Assembly (NCBI GenBank): GCA_016210485.1
Contig: JACQUD010000014.1
Location: 1-52,814, forward strand
Direction of reading: 5' to 3'
Source of the DNA: Chloroflexota bacterium
Lineage (GTDB): Bacteria; Chloroflexota; Dehalococcoidia; JACQUD01
Length of the DNA stretch: 52,814 nucleotides
Below the pieces are notes generated by a model, which was given only the letters and a program-made list of their open reading frames with translations, was not told the origin of the DNA and made no database searches. Shown piece by piece: positions 19,127 through 28,688 of this stretch. A program made the position numbers and the translations under genes. Positions within the stretch are counted from its first letter, which is position 1. Every line of letters starts with the position of its first letter.

Positions 19127-21877
19127 GTGGACAAGATGAAGCTGACCATAGATGGAAGGGAAGTCTCAGTAAGGAGAGGTGCCAAGGTATTGGAGGCGGC
19201 CCAGGAGGCCGACATCTACATCCCCACCCTGTGCAACCATCCCGAGCTGGAGCCTTATGGCGGCTGTCGTATGTGCCTGGTGGAGATAGAGAAAATGCGG
19301 GGCTTCCCACCCGCCTGCTCCACCCCCGCCGCCGAGGGCATGGTAGTCAAGACCGTTACCCCCGAGCTGACCAAGCTCCGCCAATCTGTCCTGGAGCTGC
19401 TCCTCACGGAGCACCCCCACCCCTGCCTCACCTGTCACCGCAAGGAGCTCTGCGGCCCCTTCGATGTATGCCTGCGCAGCGTCTCGGTGACAGAGCGCTG
19501 CGTGGTCTGTCCCAAGAATAAGCGCTGCCAGCTTAAGGACGTGGCCCGCTACATCGGCCTGGACGAGGTTAGCCTGCCCTATACCTCCCGGGGCCTGCCC
19601 ATCCATACCGAAGACCCCTGCTATGACCGGGACTACGACCTGTGCATCCTCTGTGGACGCTGCGTCCGCGTGTGCGATGAGGTGGTGGGGGCCAGCGCCC
19701 TGGCTTTCGTCCACCGGGGGAGCCAGGCCCTGGTGGGCACCGCCTTCGGCCAACCCCTTACGGAGTCCGGCTGCGTATTCTGCGGGGCCTGCGTTGAGGC
19801 CTGCCCAACGGGCACCCTGATGGAGAAGGATGGCCGATGGGCCGGCCTGCCCGACCGCACCATCACCACCATATGCAACTACTGCGGCGTGGGCTGCCAG
19901 CTCCGCCTGGCCATAAAGGACAACCGCATCCTGCGCGTCCACCCCGACCCCCAAGGGCCGTCCAACAAAGGCCTGGCCTGCTCCAAGGGCAAGTTCGGCC
20001 TGGACTTTGTCCACCATCCCGACCGCCTCACCAAGCCCCTCATCAAAAGGGACGGCAAGTTCCAGGAGGCTACTTGGGAGGAGGCTCTGTCTCTCGTTGT
20101 TCAGAGGCTCTCCCAATATGAAGGGGATTCCTTCGCCATGGTGACCTCAGCCAAGGCCACCAACGAGGATAACTACGTGATGCAGAAGTTCGCTCGGGAG
20201 ACTATGGGCACTAACAATGTGGACCACTGTGCCCGCCTGTGCCACGCACCCACGGTGGCTGGCCTAGCCCAGACCCTGGGCTCGGGGGCCATGACTAACA
20301 GCATCGCCGACCTGGCCCAAGCCAAGACTATACTGGTCATCGGCTCCAACACTACCGCCACCCATCCCGTCATCGGCTTCCAGGTGAGGCGGCTGGCCCG
20401 CAAAGAACAGGCCAACCTCCTTGTGGCCGACCCCCGGGAGATAGACCTGGTGCGGGACTCCACCCTCTGGCTGCGGCAGCGCTCCGGCACCGATGTCGCC
20501 CTCCTCATGGGCATGGCCCGAGTCATCCTGGACGAGGGGCTAGCAGACATGGATTTCGTCCGGGAGCGCTGCGAGAACTTCGAGGCCTTCCAGGAATCCC
20601 TCCAGGCCTTCGACCTGGAGACAGTATCCCAGACCACCGGCATTCCGGCCCAGGACATCGCCCGGGCGGCCCGCCTCTATGCAACCCAGAAGCCCTCGGC
20701 CATCCTCTACGCCATGGGTATCACCCAGCACAGCCACGGCACCGACAACGTCATGGCCTCATCCAACCTAGCCCTCCTCACCGGAAACATCGGTGTCCCC
20801 GGCGCCGGAGTCAACCCTCTGCGAGGCCACTCTAACGTCCAGGGGGCCTGCGACATGGGGGGCCTCCCCAACGTTTACCCCGGCTACCAAAGTGTGGGCA
20901 ACCCCGAGGCCCGGGCCAAGTTCGAGGCAGGCTGGGGGTGCTCTCTGCCCGACAAGCCTGGCCTCACCCTCATGGAGATGTGGGATGCCGCCCTGGACGG
21001 GCGCTTAAAGGCCGTCTACCTGGTAGGGGAGAACCCAGTGCTGAGCGATGCCGACGCCTCCCATGTGGAGAAGGCCCTCAAAAATCTGGAGTTCCTAGTG
21101 GTCCAGGACATCTTCCTCACAGAGACAGCCCGTCTGGCCGATGTGGTGCTCCCCGCCGCCACCTTCGCCGAGAAGGACGGCACTTTCACCAACACCGAGC
21201 GCCGGGTGCAGCGTCTGCGTATCGCCGTACTCTCCCCTGGAGAGGCCCGGCCCGACTGGCTCATAACCTGCCAGATCGCTCAGAGGATGGGGGCCATGGG
21301 ATTTGACTTCCAGAATCCTGAGGAGATCATGGAAGAGATAGCCCGCCTCACTCCCAGCTATGGCGGTATCTCCTATCCTCGATTGGAGAGCGGCGGGCTT
21401 CAGTGGCCTTGCCCGACCCCGGACCACCCGGGGACCCCCATCCTCCACGTGGGGCGCTTCACCCGGGGCAAGGGCTGGCTGGCCCCCCTGCGATACCGCC
21501 CCTCCGAGGAGCTTCCCGATAAGGAATACCCTCTGGTGCTGACCACGGCCCGGTTGGCCCACCACTTCCACACCGGCACCATGACCCGCAAGGCGAAGGG
21601 CCTGGCCCAGCTGCGAAACGAGGAGCTGGCGGAGGTCAACCCCCAAGATGCCGAGAGGCTGGGCATCCAATCCGGCGATGCCATCTACGTCGCCTCGCGG
21701 CGGGGCCGGGTCACGGCCCGGGCCCGGGTGACGGAGGACATCCCTTTCGGCGAGGTGGCTATGAGCTTTCACTTCGCCGAGACGGCCACCAACATGCTGA
21801 CCAACCCGGCGCTGGACCCATTGTCCAAGATGCCTGAGTTCAAGGTCTGTGCGGTGAAGGTGGGGAAGGCAACTTGA
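19127..21877 (+). CDS. fdhA: Formate dehydrogenase alpha subunit (molybdopterin, with N-terminal 2Fe-2S and 4Fe-4S domains)
   Basis: LTIDGREVSVRRGAKVLEAAQEADIYIPTLCNHPELEPYGGCRMCLVEIEKM...NNVDHCARLCHAPTVAGLAQTLGSGAMTNSIADLAQAKTILVIGSN; cysteine (TGC 20240-20242) at the expected Sec/Cys ligand position. Confidence 0.88.
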   Translation: MDKMKLTIDGREVSVRRGAKVLEAAQEADIYIPTLCNHPELEPYGGCRMCLVEIEKMRGFPPACSTPAAEGMVVKTVTPELTKLRQSVLELLLTEHPHPCLTCHRKELCGPFDVCLRSVSVTERCVVCPKNKRCQLKDVARYIGLDEVSLPYTSRGLPIHTEDPCYDRDYDLCILCGRCVRVCDEVVGASALAFVHRGSQALVGTAFGQPLTESGCVFCGACVEACPTGTLMEKDGRWAGLPDRTITTICNYCGVGCQLRLAIKDNRILRVHPDPQGPSNKGLACSKGKFGLDFVHHPDRLTKPLIKRDGKFQEATWEEALSLVVQRLSQYEGDSFAMVTSAKATNEDNYVMQKFARETMGTNNVDHCARLCHAPTVAGLAQTLGSGAMTNSIADLAQAKTILVIGSNTTATHPVIGFQVRRLARKEQANLLVADPREIDLVRDSTLWLRQRSGTDVALLMGMARVILDEGLADMDFVRERCENFEAFQESLQAFDLETVSQTTGIPAQDIARAARLYATQKPSAILYAMGITQHSHGTDNVMASSNLALLTGNIGVPGAGVNPLRGHSNVQGACDMGGLPNVYPGYQSVGNPEARAKFEAGWGCSLPDKPGLTLMEMWDAALDGRLKAVYLVGENPVLSDADASHVEKALKNLEFLVVQDIFLTETARLADVVLPAATFAEKDGTFTNTERRVQRLRIAVLSPGEARPDWLITCQIAQRMGAMGFDFQNPEEIMEEIARLTPSYGGISYPRLESGGLQWPCPTPDHPGTPILHVGRFTRGKGWLAPLRYRPSEELPDKEYPLVLTTARLAHHFHTGTMTRKAKGLAQLRNEELAEVNPQDAERLGIQSGDAIYVASRRGRVTARARVTEDIPFGEVAMSFHFAETATNMLTNPALDPLSKMPEFKVCAVKVGKAT

Positions 21878-21903
21878 GATCAACCGCTGAGGGAGGACAA
21901 GTT

Positions 21904-22353
21904 ATGGCTCAGGAGCTAGAGGCCATTTTCCAAAAACATAAGCGAGAGAGAAGCTCCCTCATCTCCGTCCTACAGGAGGTGCAGTATAAGCTGGGCTATC
22001 TGTCCCCGGAGGCTATAGCTGAGATCGCCCGCTTCCTCAAGATCTCGGAGAGCGAAATCTATGGTGTGGCCACTTTTTATGCTCAGTTCCGCTTCACTCG
22101 CCCCGGAGAACACGAGATCAAGGTCTGCCTGGGCACCGCCTGCCATGTGCGGGGAGGGGAGCGCATACTAGAGGAGATGGAGCGGGAGCTGGACATTCAG
22201 GCTGGAGGCGTTACCCCAGACTATAAATTTAGCCTGGAGAAGGTGGCTTGCTTCGGGTCCTGCGCCCTGGCCCCGGTGATGGTGGTGGGCAAGGAAGTTC
22301 ACGGCCGGATGGACCCGAATAGGGCCAAGAAGATCATCCGTGCCCTGAGATAG
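21904..22353 (+). CDS. nuoE: NuoE-like NADH dehydrogenase 24-kDa subunit
   Basis: SLISVLQEVQYKLGYLSPEAIAEIARFLKISESEIYGVATFYAQFRFTRPGEHEIKVCLGTACHVRGGERILEE...; ATG at 21904 behind GGGAGG. Confidence 0.93.
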   Translation: MAQELEAIFQKHKRERSSLISVLQEVQYKLGYLSPEAIAEIARFLKISESEIYGVATFYAQFRFTRPGEHEIKVCLGTACHVRGGERILEEMERELDIQAGGVTPDYKFSLEKVACFGSCALAPVMVVGKEVHGRMDPNRAKKIIRALR

Positions 22354-22378
22354 TTTAGAGGAGGATCTGGTTTACCTA

Positions 22379-24313
22379 ATGAAGGCAGAAGAGGCTTTTG
22401 CCCCGTTGAAGCAGCGGGCCCTGGCCGAGTGGCAGGGCTTGCAGGAATCTAGCCGGCCCCTTATTCTGGTGGGCACCGCTACTTGTGGCCAGGCGGCGGG
22501 AGCCCAGGCCGTACTGGAGGCAGTGCGGGAGGCCACGGGCCGACTAGGTTTGGAGGCGGATATAATGGAGGTGGGCTGCATCGGCCTGTGCTATATAGAG
22601 CCCCTTCTGGACATAGTTAAGCCGGGGCGGCCCCGCATCAGCTACAGTAACATGACCCCCAAACTTGCTGCCCAGGTCATCGAGGACTATCTAGTCAGGG
22701 ATAATCCCCGCCCCGACCTGGCTCTGGCGATAGTGGATGGCGAGGCGATGGATGGCATCCCCCGGCTCTTTGACCTGCCCATGCTCAAACCCCAGGTGCG
22801 CATCGTCTTACGCAACTGTGGCTATATCGATCCGAAGAACATCTATCACTACATAGCCCGCGGTGGCTACAGTGGCTTCCTCCGAGCACTAAGCATGCCC
22901 CCTAAAGAGGTCATCGATGAGATGAAGAAGTCGGGCCTGAGGGGCCGGGGTGGCGCTGGCTTCCCCACAGGACAGAAGTGGGAGTTCTGCCGCAACGCCC
23001 TCGGCGACGAGAAATACATTATCTGCAACGCCGATGAAGGGGACCCCGGCGCCTTCATGAACCGCTCCCTCCTGGAGGGAGACCCGCACTCTGTTCTGGA
23101 GGGCATGCTCATAGGCGCCTATGCCATCGGGGCCAGTGAGGGCTACATTTACTGCCGGGCGGAATATCCTCTGGCAGTGGACCGCATCACTCTAGCTATC
23201 CACCAGATGGAGGAATGCGGCTTGCTAGGTGATGACATCTTGGGGTCGGGTTTATCCTTTCGCTTGAAGCTGCGCCAGGGGGCGGGGGCTTTCGTCTGCG
23301 GCGAAGAGACGGCCCTCATGGCCTCTGTGGAGGGGCGGAGGGGGATGCCCCGGCCCAAGCCCCCCTTCCCCGCCAACTCGGGATTGTGGGCCAAACCCAC
23401 CAATATTAACAACGTGGAAACCTGGGGCAACACCTCCATCATCCTGCAAAAGGGAGCTGACTGGTATGCCAGCTTCGGCGTCCCAGGAAACACTGGCACC
23501 AAGACCTTCTCCCTCGTTGGCAAGGTAGTGCGCACCGGCCTCATCGAGGTGCCCCTGGGTCTCACATTACGCCAGATCATCTACGATGTAGGCGGGGGCA
23601 TTGTGGGCGGGAAGGCCTTTAAGGCGGTCCAAACCGGAGGGCCCTCCGGGGGCTGCCTGCCCGCCAGCCTACTGGATAGGCCGGTGAATTATGAGACCCT
23701 GGCCGCTGCTGGCTCCATTATGGGCTCGGGAGGCATGGTCACCGCCGACGAAGATACCTGTATGGTAGACCTGGCCCGCTTCTTCCTCTCCTTCACCTAC
23801 AGAGAGTCCTGTGGTAAGTGCCCTCCCTGCCGGGTGGGCACTCGGCAGATGCTCCATATTCTGGAGCGCATCACCAGGGGCCAGGGAGAGGCCCAGGACC
23901 TGGACCATCTGCAGGAGATAGGCCAGACCATGATACAGGGCTCCCTCTGTGCTCTGGGTGGCACCGCCCCTAACCCCGTGCTGACTACCCTGCGCTATTT
24001 CCGAGATGAATATGAGGCCCATATCCTAGAGCGACGCTGCCCGGCGGCGGCTTGCAAAGAACTCACCCAATACTATATCCTGGCCGATAAGTGCCAGGGC
24101 TGCCTTATCTGCCTTCGGGCCTGCCCGGTCCAGTGCATTCGGGGCGATAAACGGCTGGTCCACATCATAGACCAGGAGCGTTGCACCAAGTGCTCCACCT
24201 GCCTCCAGGTCTGTCCCTTCGATGCTGTGGCCAGGGTATCTGGGAAGGCCATAGAGGTACCCTCGGAGACGATCCCGGTCACCGCGCCTCCGCCCCGGAG
24301 AGGTGGCGGTTGA
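22379..24313 (+). CDS. nuoF: NuoF-like NADH-binding subunit with thioredoxin-like N-terminus and C-terminal 2x[4Fe-4S]
   Basis: MKKSGLRGRGGAGFPTGQKWEFCRNALGDEKYIICNADEGDPGAFMNRSLLEGDPHSVLEGMLIGAYAIGASEGYIYCRAEYP...ADKCQGCLICLRACPVQCIRGDKR...RCTKCSTCLQVCPFDAV. Confidence 0.95.
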   Translation: MKAEEAFAPLKQRALAEWQGLQESSRPLILVGTATCGQAAGAQAVLEAVREATGRLGLEADIMEVGCIGLCYIEPLLDIVKPGRPRISYSNMTPKLAAQVIEDYLVRDNPRPDLALAIVDGEAMDGIPRLFDLPMLKPQVRIVLRNCGYIDPKNIYHYIARGGYSGFLRALSMPPKEVIDEMKKSGLRGRGGAGFPTGQKWEFCRNALGDEKYIICNADEGDPGAFMNRSLLEGDPHSVLEGMLIGAYAIGASEGYIYCRAEYPLAVDRITLAIHQMEECGLLGDDILGSGLSFRLKLRQGAGAFVCGEETALMASVEGRRGMPRPKPPFPANSGLWAKPTNINNVETWGNTSIILQKGADWYASFGVPGNTGTKTFSLVGKVVRTGLIEVPLGLTLRQIIYDVGGGIVGGKAFKAVQTGGPSGGCLPASLLDRPVNYETLAAAGSIMGSGGMVTADEDTCMVDLARFFLSFTYRESCGKCPPCRVGTRQMLHILERITRGQGEAQDLDHLQEIGQTMIQGSLCALGGTAPNPVLTTLRYFRDEYEAHILERRCPAAACKELTQYYILADKCQGCLICLRACPVQCIRGDKRLVHIIDQERCTKCSTCLQVCPFDAVARVSGKAIEVPSETIPVTAPPPRRGGG

Positions 24314-24564
24314 GATTTCCAGAGGGTAATGAATGGATAGAGATCTCGGTGCTCATCGATAGTAGGGAGGCCTCGGTAAGGCGAGGACCCCAAGTGCTGG
24401 AGATGGCTCGAGATAAAGGTGTTGACATAAAGTTCCTGACGGCCCTAGCAAAAATAACACCTCAGGACGGGGCCTTAGCCCTAGAATGCCAGCGAAACGA
24501 GTTAGGGACTGTGGATGCCCCAGCTGTGATTTGGAAGAGTACTAGCCCATGCCTCAGAAGATAG
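24310..24564 (+). pseudogene. Degenerate ferredoxin-fold (2Fe-2S type) N-terminal domain remnant, or a cluster-less small protein
   Basis: ISVLIDSREASVRRGPQVLEMARDKGVDIKFLTALAKITPQDGALALECQRNEL... aligns by eye with FdhA N-terminus LTIDGREVSVRRGAKVLEAAQEADIYIPTLC, but the C-x(n)-C-x-x-C cysteines are not preserved. Confidence 0.55.
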
Positions 24565-25445
24565 ACGCTTACCGTTTCCTGGGGATGCCCCGGAGCGCCA
24601 GCGCTGAGGAGCTGGAGGCCCGCTGCCAGCAGCTCCTGCTTTGGCTCCGCTCCGATGACATCCCCCAGGAGTTGCGCCCCTGGGCACGGGAGCAGGCATC
24701 CCTGGCCGAGAGCTTCGCTGATGCTCTGACCGAAGAAGTGGGAGGGCCATCATCTGTTGAGGTGACGGTTGCCTCGCCTCAGGCAAAGAGAGCTGTGTCA
24801 GGGGAGGGGGGCTGGCTGCGGCGGTTCTACCATAGTCCCATCTTTTTCGCCGGCCTGGGGGTATTGGTGGGGGTGGTGGTGCTGGTGGGCGTCCTCCTGG
24901 TGTGGCAGCGGGGCGGTTCGGAAACGCCAGGCCAAGACACCCAGACGGAGTTCAACGCTGCGGAGTTCCTCGCTTCGCAACAGGGGCGCCTGACGGAGCT
25001 GGAGGCCCTGGTGGCCCAGCAGCCAAGCAACGCCGATGCCCTCTTCGAGCTGGGGGAGATAAATATGATGGGGGAGCAGTGGGAGAAGGCCATCCTCTGG
25101 TTCAATAAGCTCTTGACGGCGGCCCCGGATAGTCAATACGCCGAGCATGTTCAGATAGATATCGCTCTAGCCACCATGAGCCTGGGCCGCTACACCGAGG
25201 CCGAGCCTCTATTTCTCAAAGTGCTGGAGAAAGACCCAGGTAACATCCAGGTGCACTTCAGCCTGGGGTTCCTGTACGCTTCTTCTGCCACTCCGGATAT
25301 GCGCCAGGCGGTGCAGCACTGGCAAGAGGTGGTGCGCCTAGACCCTGACTCTGAGTGGGGACAGATAGCTCAGAGCCACCTGGAGCAGGTTGGCGCCCTC
25401 CTGCCCACCCCCTTCTCCACTCCAACTCCTGCAGCTACTCCCTAG
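24549..25445 (+). CDS. TPR-repeat membrane protein with J-domain-like N-terminus
   Basis: MPQKIDAYRFLGMPRSASAEELEARCQQLL..., one TM segment (FFAGLGVLVGVVVLVGVLLVW), then TPR-like repeats (NADALFELGEINMMGEQWEKAILWFNKLLTAAPDS...). Confidence 0.72.
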   Translation: MPQKIDAYRFLGMPRSASAEELEARCQQLLLWLRSDDIPQELRPWAREQASLAESFADALTEEVGGPSSVEVTVASPQAKRAVSGEGGWLRRFYHSPIFFAGLGVLVGVVVLVGVLLVWQRGGSETPGQDTQTEFNAAEFLASQQGRLTELEALVAQQPSNADALFELGEINMMGEQWEKAILWFNKLLTAAPDSQYAEHVQIDIALATMSLGRYTEAEPLFLKVLEKDPGNIQVHFSLGFLYASSATPDMRQAVQHWQEVVRLDPDSEWGQIAQSHLEQVGALLPTPFSTPTPAATP

Positions 25446-25546
25446 AAGTTCCCCTTTACCTCTCTGAGGGGACAGGTCTTTCCTCTGGCACTGCTCCCTT
25501 TAGGCGGCTTCCTTAGCTCCCCTCATTCTTGTAGAATGGGGCCAAG

Positions 25547-28099
25547 ATGACCGCCATCCGACAGCAATACCTCAAGATAAAGCAGCGCTACCCCCAGGTT
25601 ATCCTCCTCTTCCGCCTGGGTGACTTCTATGAGGCCTTCGACGACGATGCCGAGACGGTCTCCAGAGAGGTGGAGATAACCCTCACCTCCCGAGAGATGG
25701 GCAAAGGGCGGCGCTACCCCATGGCCGGCATACCCCACCATGCCCTGGACTCCTACCTGGCCCGTCTCATCCATAAGGGCTACAAGGTGGCCATCTGCGA
25801 GCAGCTAGCAGACCCCAGGACGGTCAAAGGTATCGTCCCCAGGGGTGTAGTAAGGGTGGTGACGCCGGGCACGGTGCTGGAACCGAACCTGTTGGAAAGG
25901 AAGAGCAACAACTACCTGGCGGCCCTGGCCTTGAGGGACGACGAGGCGGGCCTGGCCTACGTGGATGTCTCCACCGGCGAGTTCGCCGCCACCCAGCTCC
26001 CCCGGTCTCAAATCGCTGCGGAACTGGCCCGCCTTGTCCCCGCCGAGGTCCTCCTGTCCCAGAGCGTTACCCTGGACTCTATCGCTTGCCCCATCACCCA
26101 TCTGGAGCCTGAGGCCTTCGACCCTGGTTTGGCCCAGGAGCTCCTCCTTCGCCACCTGGGAGCAGCCACCCTGGAGGGCTACGGCCTCGCTGGATTGCCC
26201 CTGGCCATAGGGGCCTGCGGAGCCATCCTCCGCTATCTGGAGGATACGCAAAAGTCCACTTTAGCCCTGGTTCAGGGGCTGACAACTTACTCTACTTCGG
26301 CCTACATGGCCCTGGATGCTGCCGCCTGCCACAACCTGGAGCTGTTCCAGGTGGGGCGACTGGGGGAGAGCGCCGGCTCACTCCTCTCCCTGCTGGATTT
26401 GACCAAGACCTCTATGGGGGGTCGGCTCCTCAAGCGGTGGCTGGGCCAGCCCCTTCTCGATGTGGCCCAGATCGAGAGCCGACAGGAGATGGTGGCCTGG
26501 TTCCACTCCGATTCCATGAGAAGAGCCAGGGCACAGGTCATTCTGGGAAAGATGGCCGACCTGGAGAGGCTGGTCAACCGGGCGCGCTCGGGCCTGGCCT
26601 ACCCCAGGGAACTGGTGGCCCTGAGGCACAGCCTGGAGGCCGTGCCCACTCTGCAAGAGCTCGTAGCTGATGACTCGGTTCTCCCTCAGCTCAAACCATG
26701 CCCCGAAGTGGCGAGTCTCATCGCCGGGGCCCTGGCGGATGATCCCTCGCCTCTGGGGGAGGGGAATGTCATCCGCCCCGGCTTCTCCCCAGAGATGGAC
26801 CGGCTGCGCGCCCTTACATCAGACGTCCGGGGCTACCTGGCGGGCCTAGAGCGAAAGGAGCGGGAGAGGACGGGCATCAAGTCGCTGAAGATCGCCTACA
26901 ACAAGGTCTTCGGCTACTACATTGAGGTGACGGCCCCCAACCTCCACCTGGTGCCCCAGGACTACATTCGCAAGCAGACCATCGCTGGCGGGGAGCGCTA
27001 CTTCACCCCGGAGCTCAAGGAGTTCGAGGCCTCCCTCTTGAGCGCCCAGGAGCAGATGGCGGAGCTGGAGTCGAGTCTGTTCCGACAGGTGTGTCGTCAG
27101 GTGGGCGACGCCGCCACTCAGGTGCTGGGGACGGCCTCGGCCATAGCCATCATAGACGTGGCCGTATCCTTGGCCGAGGCTGCTGTCCGCTACGGCTTCG
27201 TCCGCCCCCAGGTGGACGATGGCCCTGTCATTGACATAAAAGGTGGGCGACACCCCACGGTGGAGCGCGCCGTGGTGGAGGGCAATTTCGTAGCCAACGA
27301 TACCTATCTCTCCAATAAAGATGCCCAACTCGTCATACTCACCGGCCCCAATATGTCGGGCAAGTCCACCTACATCCGCCAGGTGGCCCTCATCGTGCTT
27401 ATAGCCCAGATAGGGGGCTTCATCCCCGCCGATTCCGCCCACATCGGCGTTGTTGACCGCATCTTCACCCGGGTCGGCCTCCAGGACGACCTGGTGACGG
27501 GGCAGTCCACCTTCATGGTGGAGATGGTGGAGACAGCCAACATCCTGAATAACGCCACCCCCCGCTCCCTCATCATCCTGGACGAGATAGGGCGGGGGAC
27601 CTCCACCTACGATGGCCTGTCCATCGCCCGGGCTGTGGCCGAGTATATCCACAATAGCCCTCGGCTGGGAGCCAAGACCCTCTTCGCCACCCACTACCAC
27701 GAGCTGGTGGAGCTGGCCCAGGTGCTGCCCCGGGCCCGGAACTTCAATGTGGCCGTGGCCGAGGAGAGGGGAAAGGTGGTATTTCTGCATAAGATTGTGC
27801 CCGGCGGGGCCGACCGTTCCTATGGCATCCACGTGGCTCAGATGGCGGGGCTGCCTCGCCCGGTGCTGCATCGGGCAGAGGAGGTGCTGGAGGGACTGGA
27901 GAAGGGGAGTCGGGAGGCCGCCGGACGGCCCCGCCGGGACCGGCGCCAGGAAGCTGCGCCTCCGGAGCAGAAGCCCCTCCTCCCTGCCACCCACCCTCTC
28001 CTGGAGGAGCTGAAGGGCCTGGAGGTGGACGGTCTCACCCCCCTGGAGGCGCTAACGAAGCTGTATGAGTTGAAGCGGAAGGCGAGGGAGCAACGATAA
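25547..28099 (+). CDS. mutS: DNA mismatch repair protein MutS
   Basis: QQYLKIKQRYPQVILLFRLGDFYEAFDDDAE...TGPNMSGKSTYIRQVALIVLIAQIGGFIPA...RGTSTYDGLSIARAVAEYIHN. Confidence 0.97.
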   Translation: MTAIRQQYLKIKQRYPQVILLFRLGDFYEAFDDDAETVSREVEITLTSREMGKGRRYPMAGIPHHALDSYLARLIHKGYKVAICEQLADPRTVKGIVPRGVVRVVTPGTVLEPNLLERKSNNYLAALALRDDEAGLAYVDVSTGEFAATQLPRSQIAAELARLVPAEVLLSQSVTLDSIACPITHLEPEAFDPGLAQELLLRHLGAATLEGYGLAGLPLAIGACGAILRYLEDTQKSTLALVQGLTTYSTSAYMALDAAACHNLELFQVGRLGESAGSLLSLLDLTKTSMGGRLLKRWLGQPLLDVAQIESRQEMVAWFHSDSMRRARAQVILGKMADLERLVNRARSGLAYPRELVALRHSLEAVPTLQELVADDSVLPQLKPCPEVASLIAGALADDPSPLGEGNVIRPGFSPEMDRLRALTSDVRGYLAGLERKERERTGIKSLKIAYNKVFGYYIEVTAPNLHLVPQDYIRKQTIAGGERYFTPELKEFEASLLSAQEQMAELESSLFRQVCRQVGDAATQVLGTASAIAIIDVAVSLAEAAVRYGFVRPQVDDGPVIDIKGGRHPTVERAVVEGNFVANDTYLSNKDAQLVILTGPNMSGKSTYIRQVALIVLIAQIGGFIPADSAHIGVVDRIFTRVGLQDDLVTGQSTFMVEMVETANILNNATPRSLIILDEIGRGTSTYDGLSIARAVAEYIHNSPRLGAKTLFATHYHELVELAQVLPRARNFNVAVAEERGKVVFLHKIVPGGADRSYGIHVAQMAGLPRPVLHRAEEVLEGLEKGSREAAGRPRRDRRQEAAPPEQKPLLPATHPLLEELKGLEVDGLTPLEALTKLYELKRKAREQR

Positions 28100-28151
28100 A
28101 CTGTTGAGAAATGCAACGGCCTTGGGACAGTGTTAGACAAGGAGACTGGCG

Positions 28152-28688
28152 ATGGCGCCTGGTTGGATGCACGAAACCATTGACCTAATAGCTTGGGGAC
28201 GCATCTACTGGTCGGTGCATGAAGCAAAGGACAAACCTTGGATAACTTTAGGCAGAGCTCATCGTCAAGAGAAACACGAACTTTATCAAGAAGCTCGGCA
28301 GTGCTCTGTAAGTGGTGCTTCGGTGAGTGATGTCTTAGCATGGATGACTGAACAAGCTAAGAAGATGACAGAAACCAGGTGGAAGCAGGGGTTACCACCT
28401 GACAAGATTGAGGCGGAGCAAGCCTACTTGGCGCATGATATGTTAGATTACTCGTGGGATTTTGTGCCTCGTGAAGAGCGTCTGGGTTGGGTTGCCGCCT
28501 TCAAAGACGTGGTTATATATCCGGAGAAATACCCTAATTTGTTCATGCCTGAGATTACGAGGCAATGCGTAAATCTGGTCTCTATAAGAAATTACACTCC
28601 TACGTTGAAGGACGGAGCCCTGAAGAGTTGTTGTAACTTTTATAGGAGAAGCTATCGAAAGTATGTCCATCCGCATCCTGTCCCCTGA
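28152..28688 (+). CDS. Hypothetical protein (178 aa) between mutS and mutL
   Basis: MAPGWMHETIDLIAWGRIYWSVHEAKDKPWITLGRAHRQEKHELYQEARQC...; AT-richer than its neighbours; overlaps the mutL start by 26 nt. Confidence 0.6.
   Translation: MAPGWMHETIDLIAWGRIYWSVHEAKDKPWITLGRAHRQEKHELYQEARQCSVSGASVSDVLAWMTEQAKKMTETRWKQGLPPDKIEAEQAYLAHDMLDYSWDFVPREERLGWVAAFKDVVIYPEKYPNLFMPEITRQCVNLVSIRNYTPTLKDGALKSCCNFYRRSYRKYVHPHPVP

Noticed and set aside
19166-20116. 316-aa minus-strand ORF
   Set aside because: Antisense to the FeS domains of fdhA; no independent family signal.
26846-27994. 382-aa minus-strand ORF
   Set aside because: Entirely antisense to the conserved C-terminal half of mutS; His/Gly-rich low-complexity translation typical of antisense frames in GC-rich DNA.
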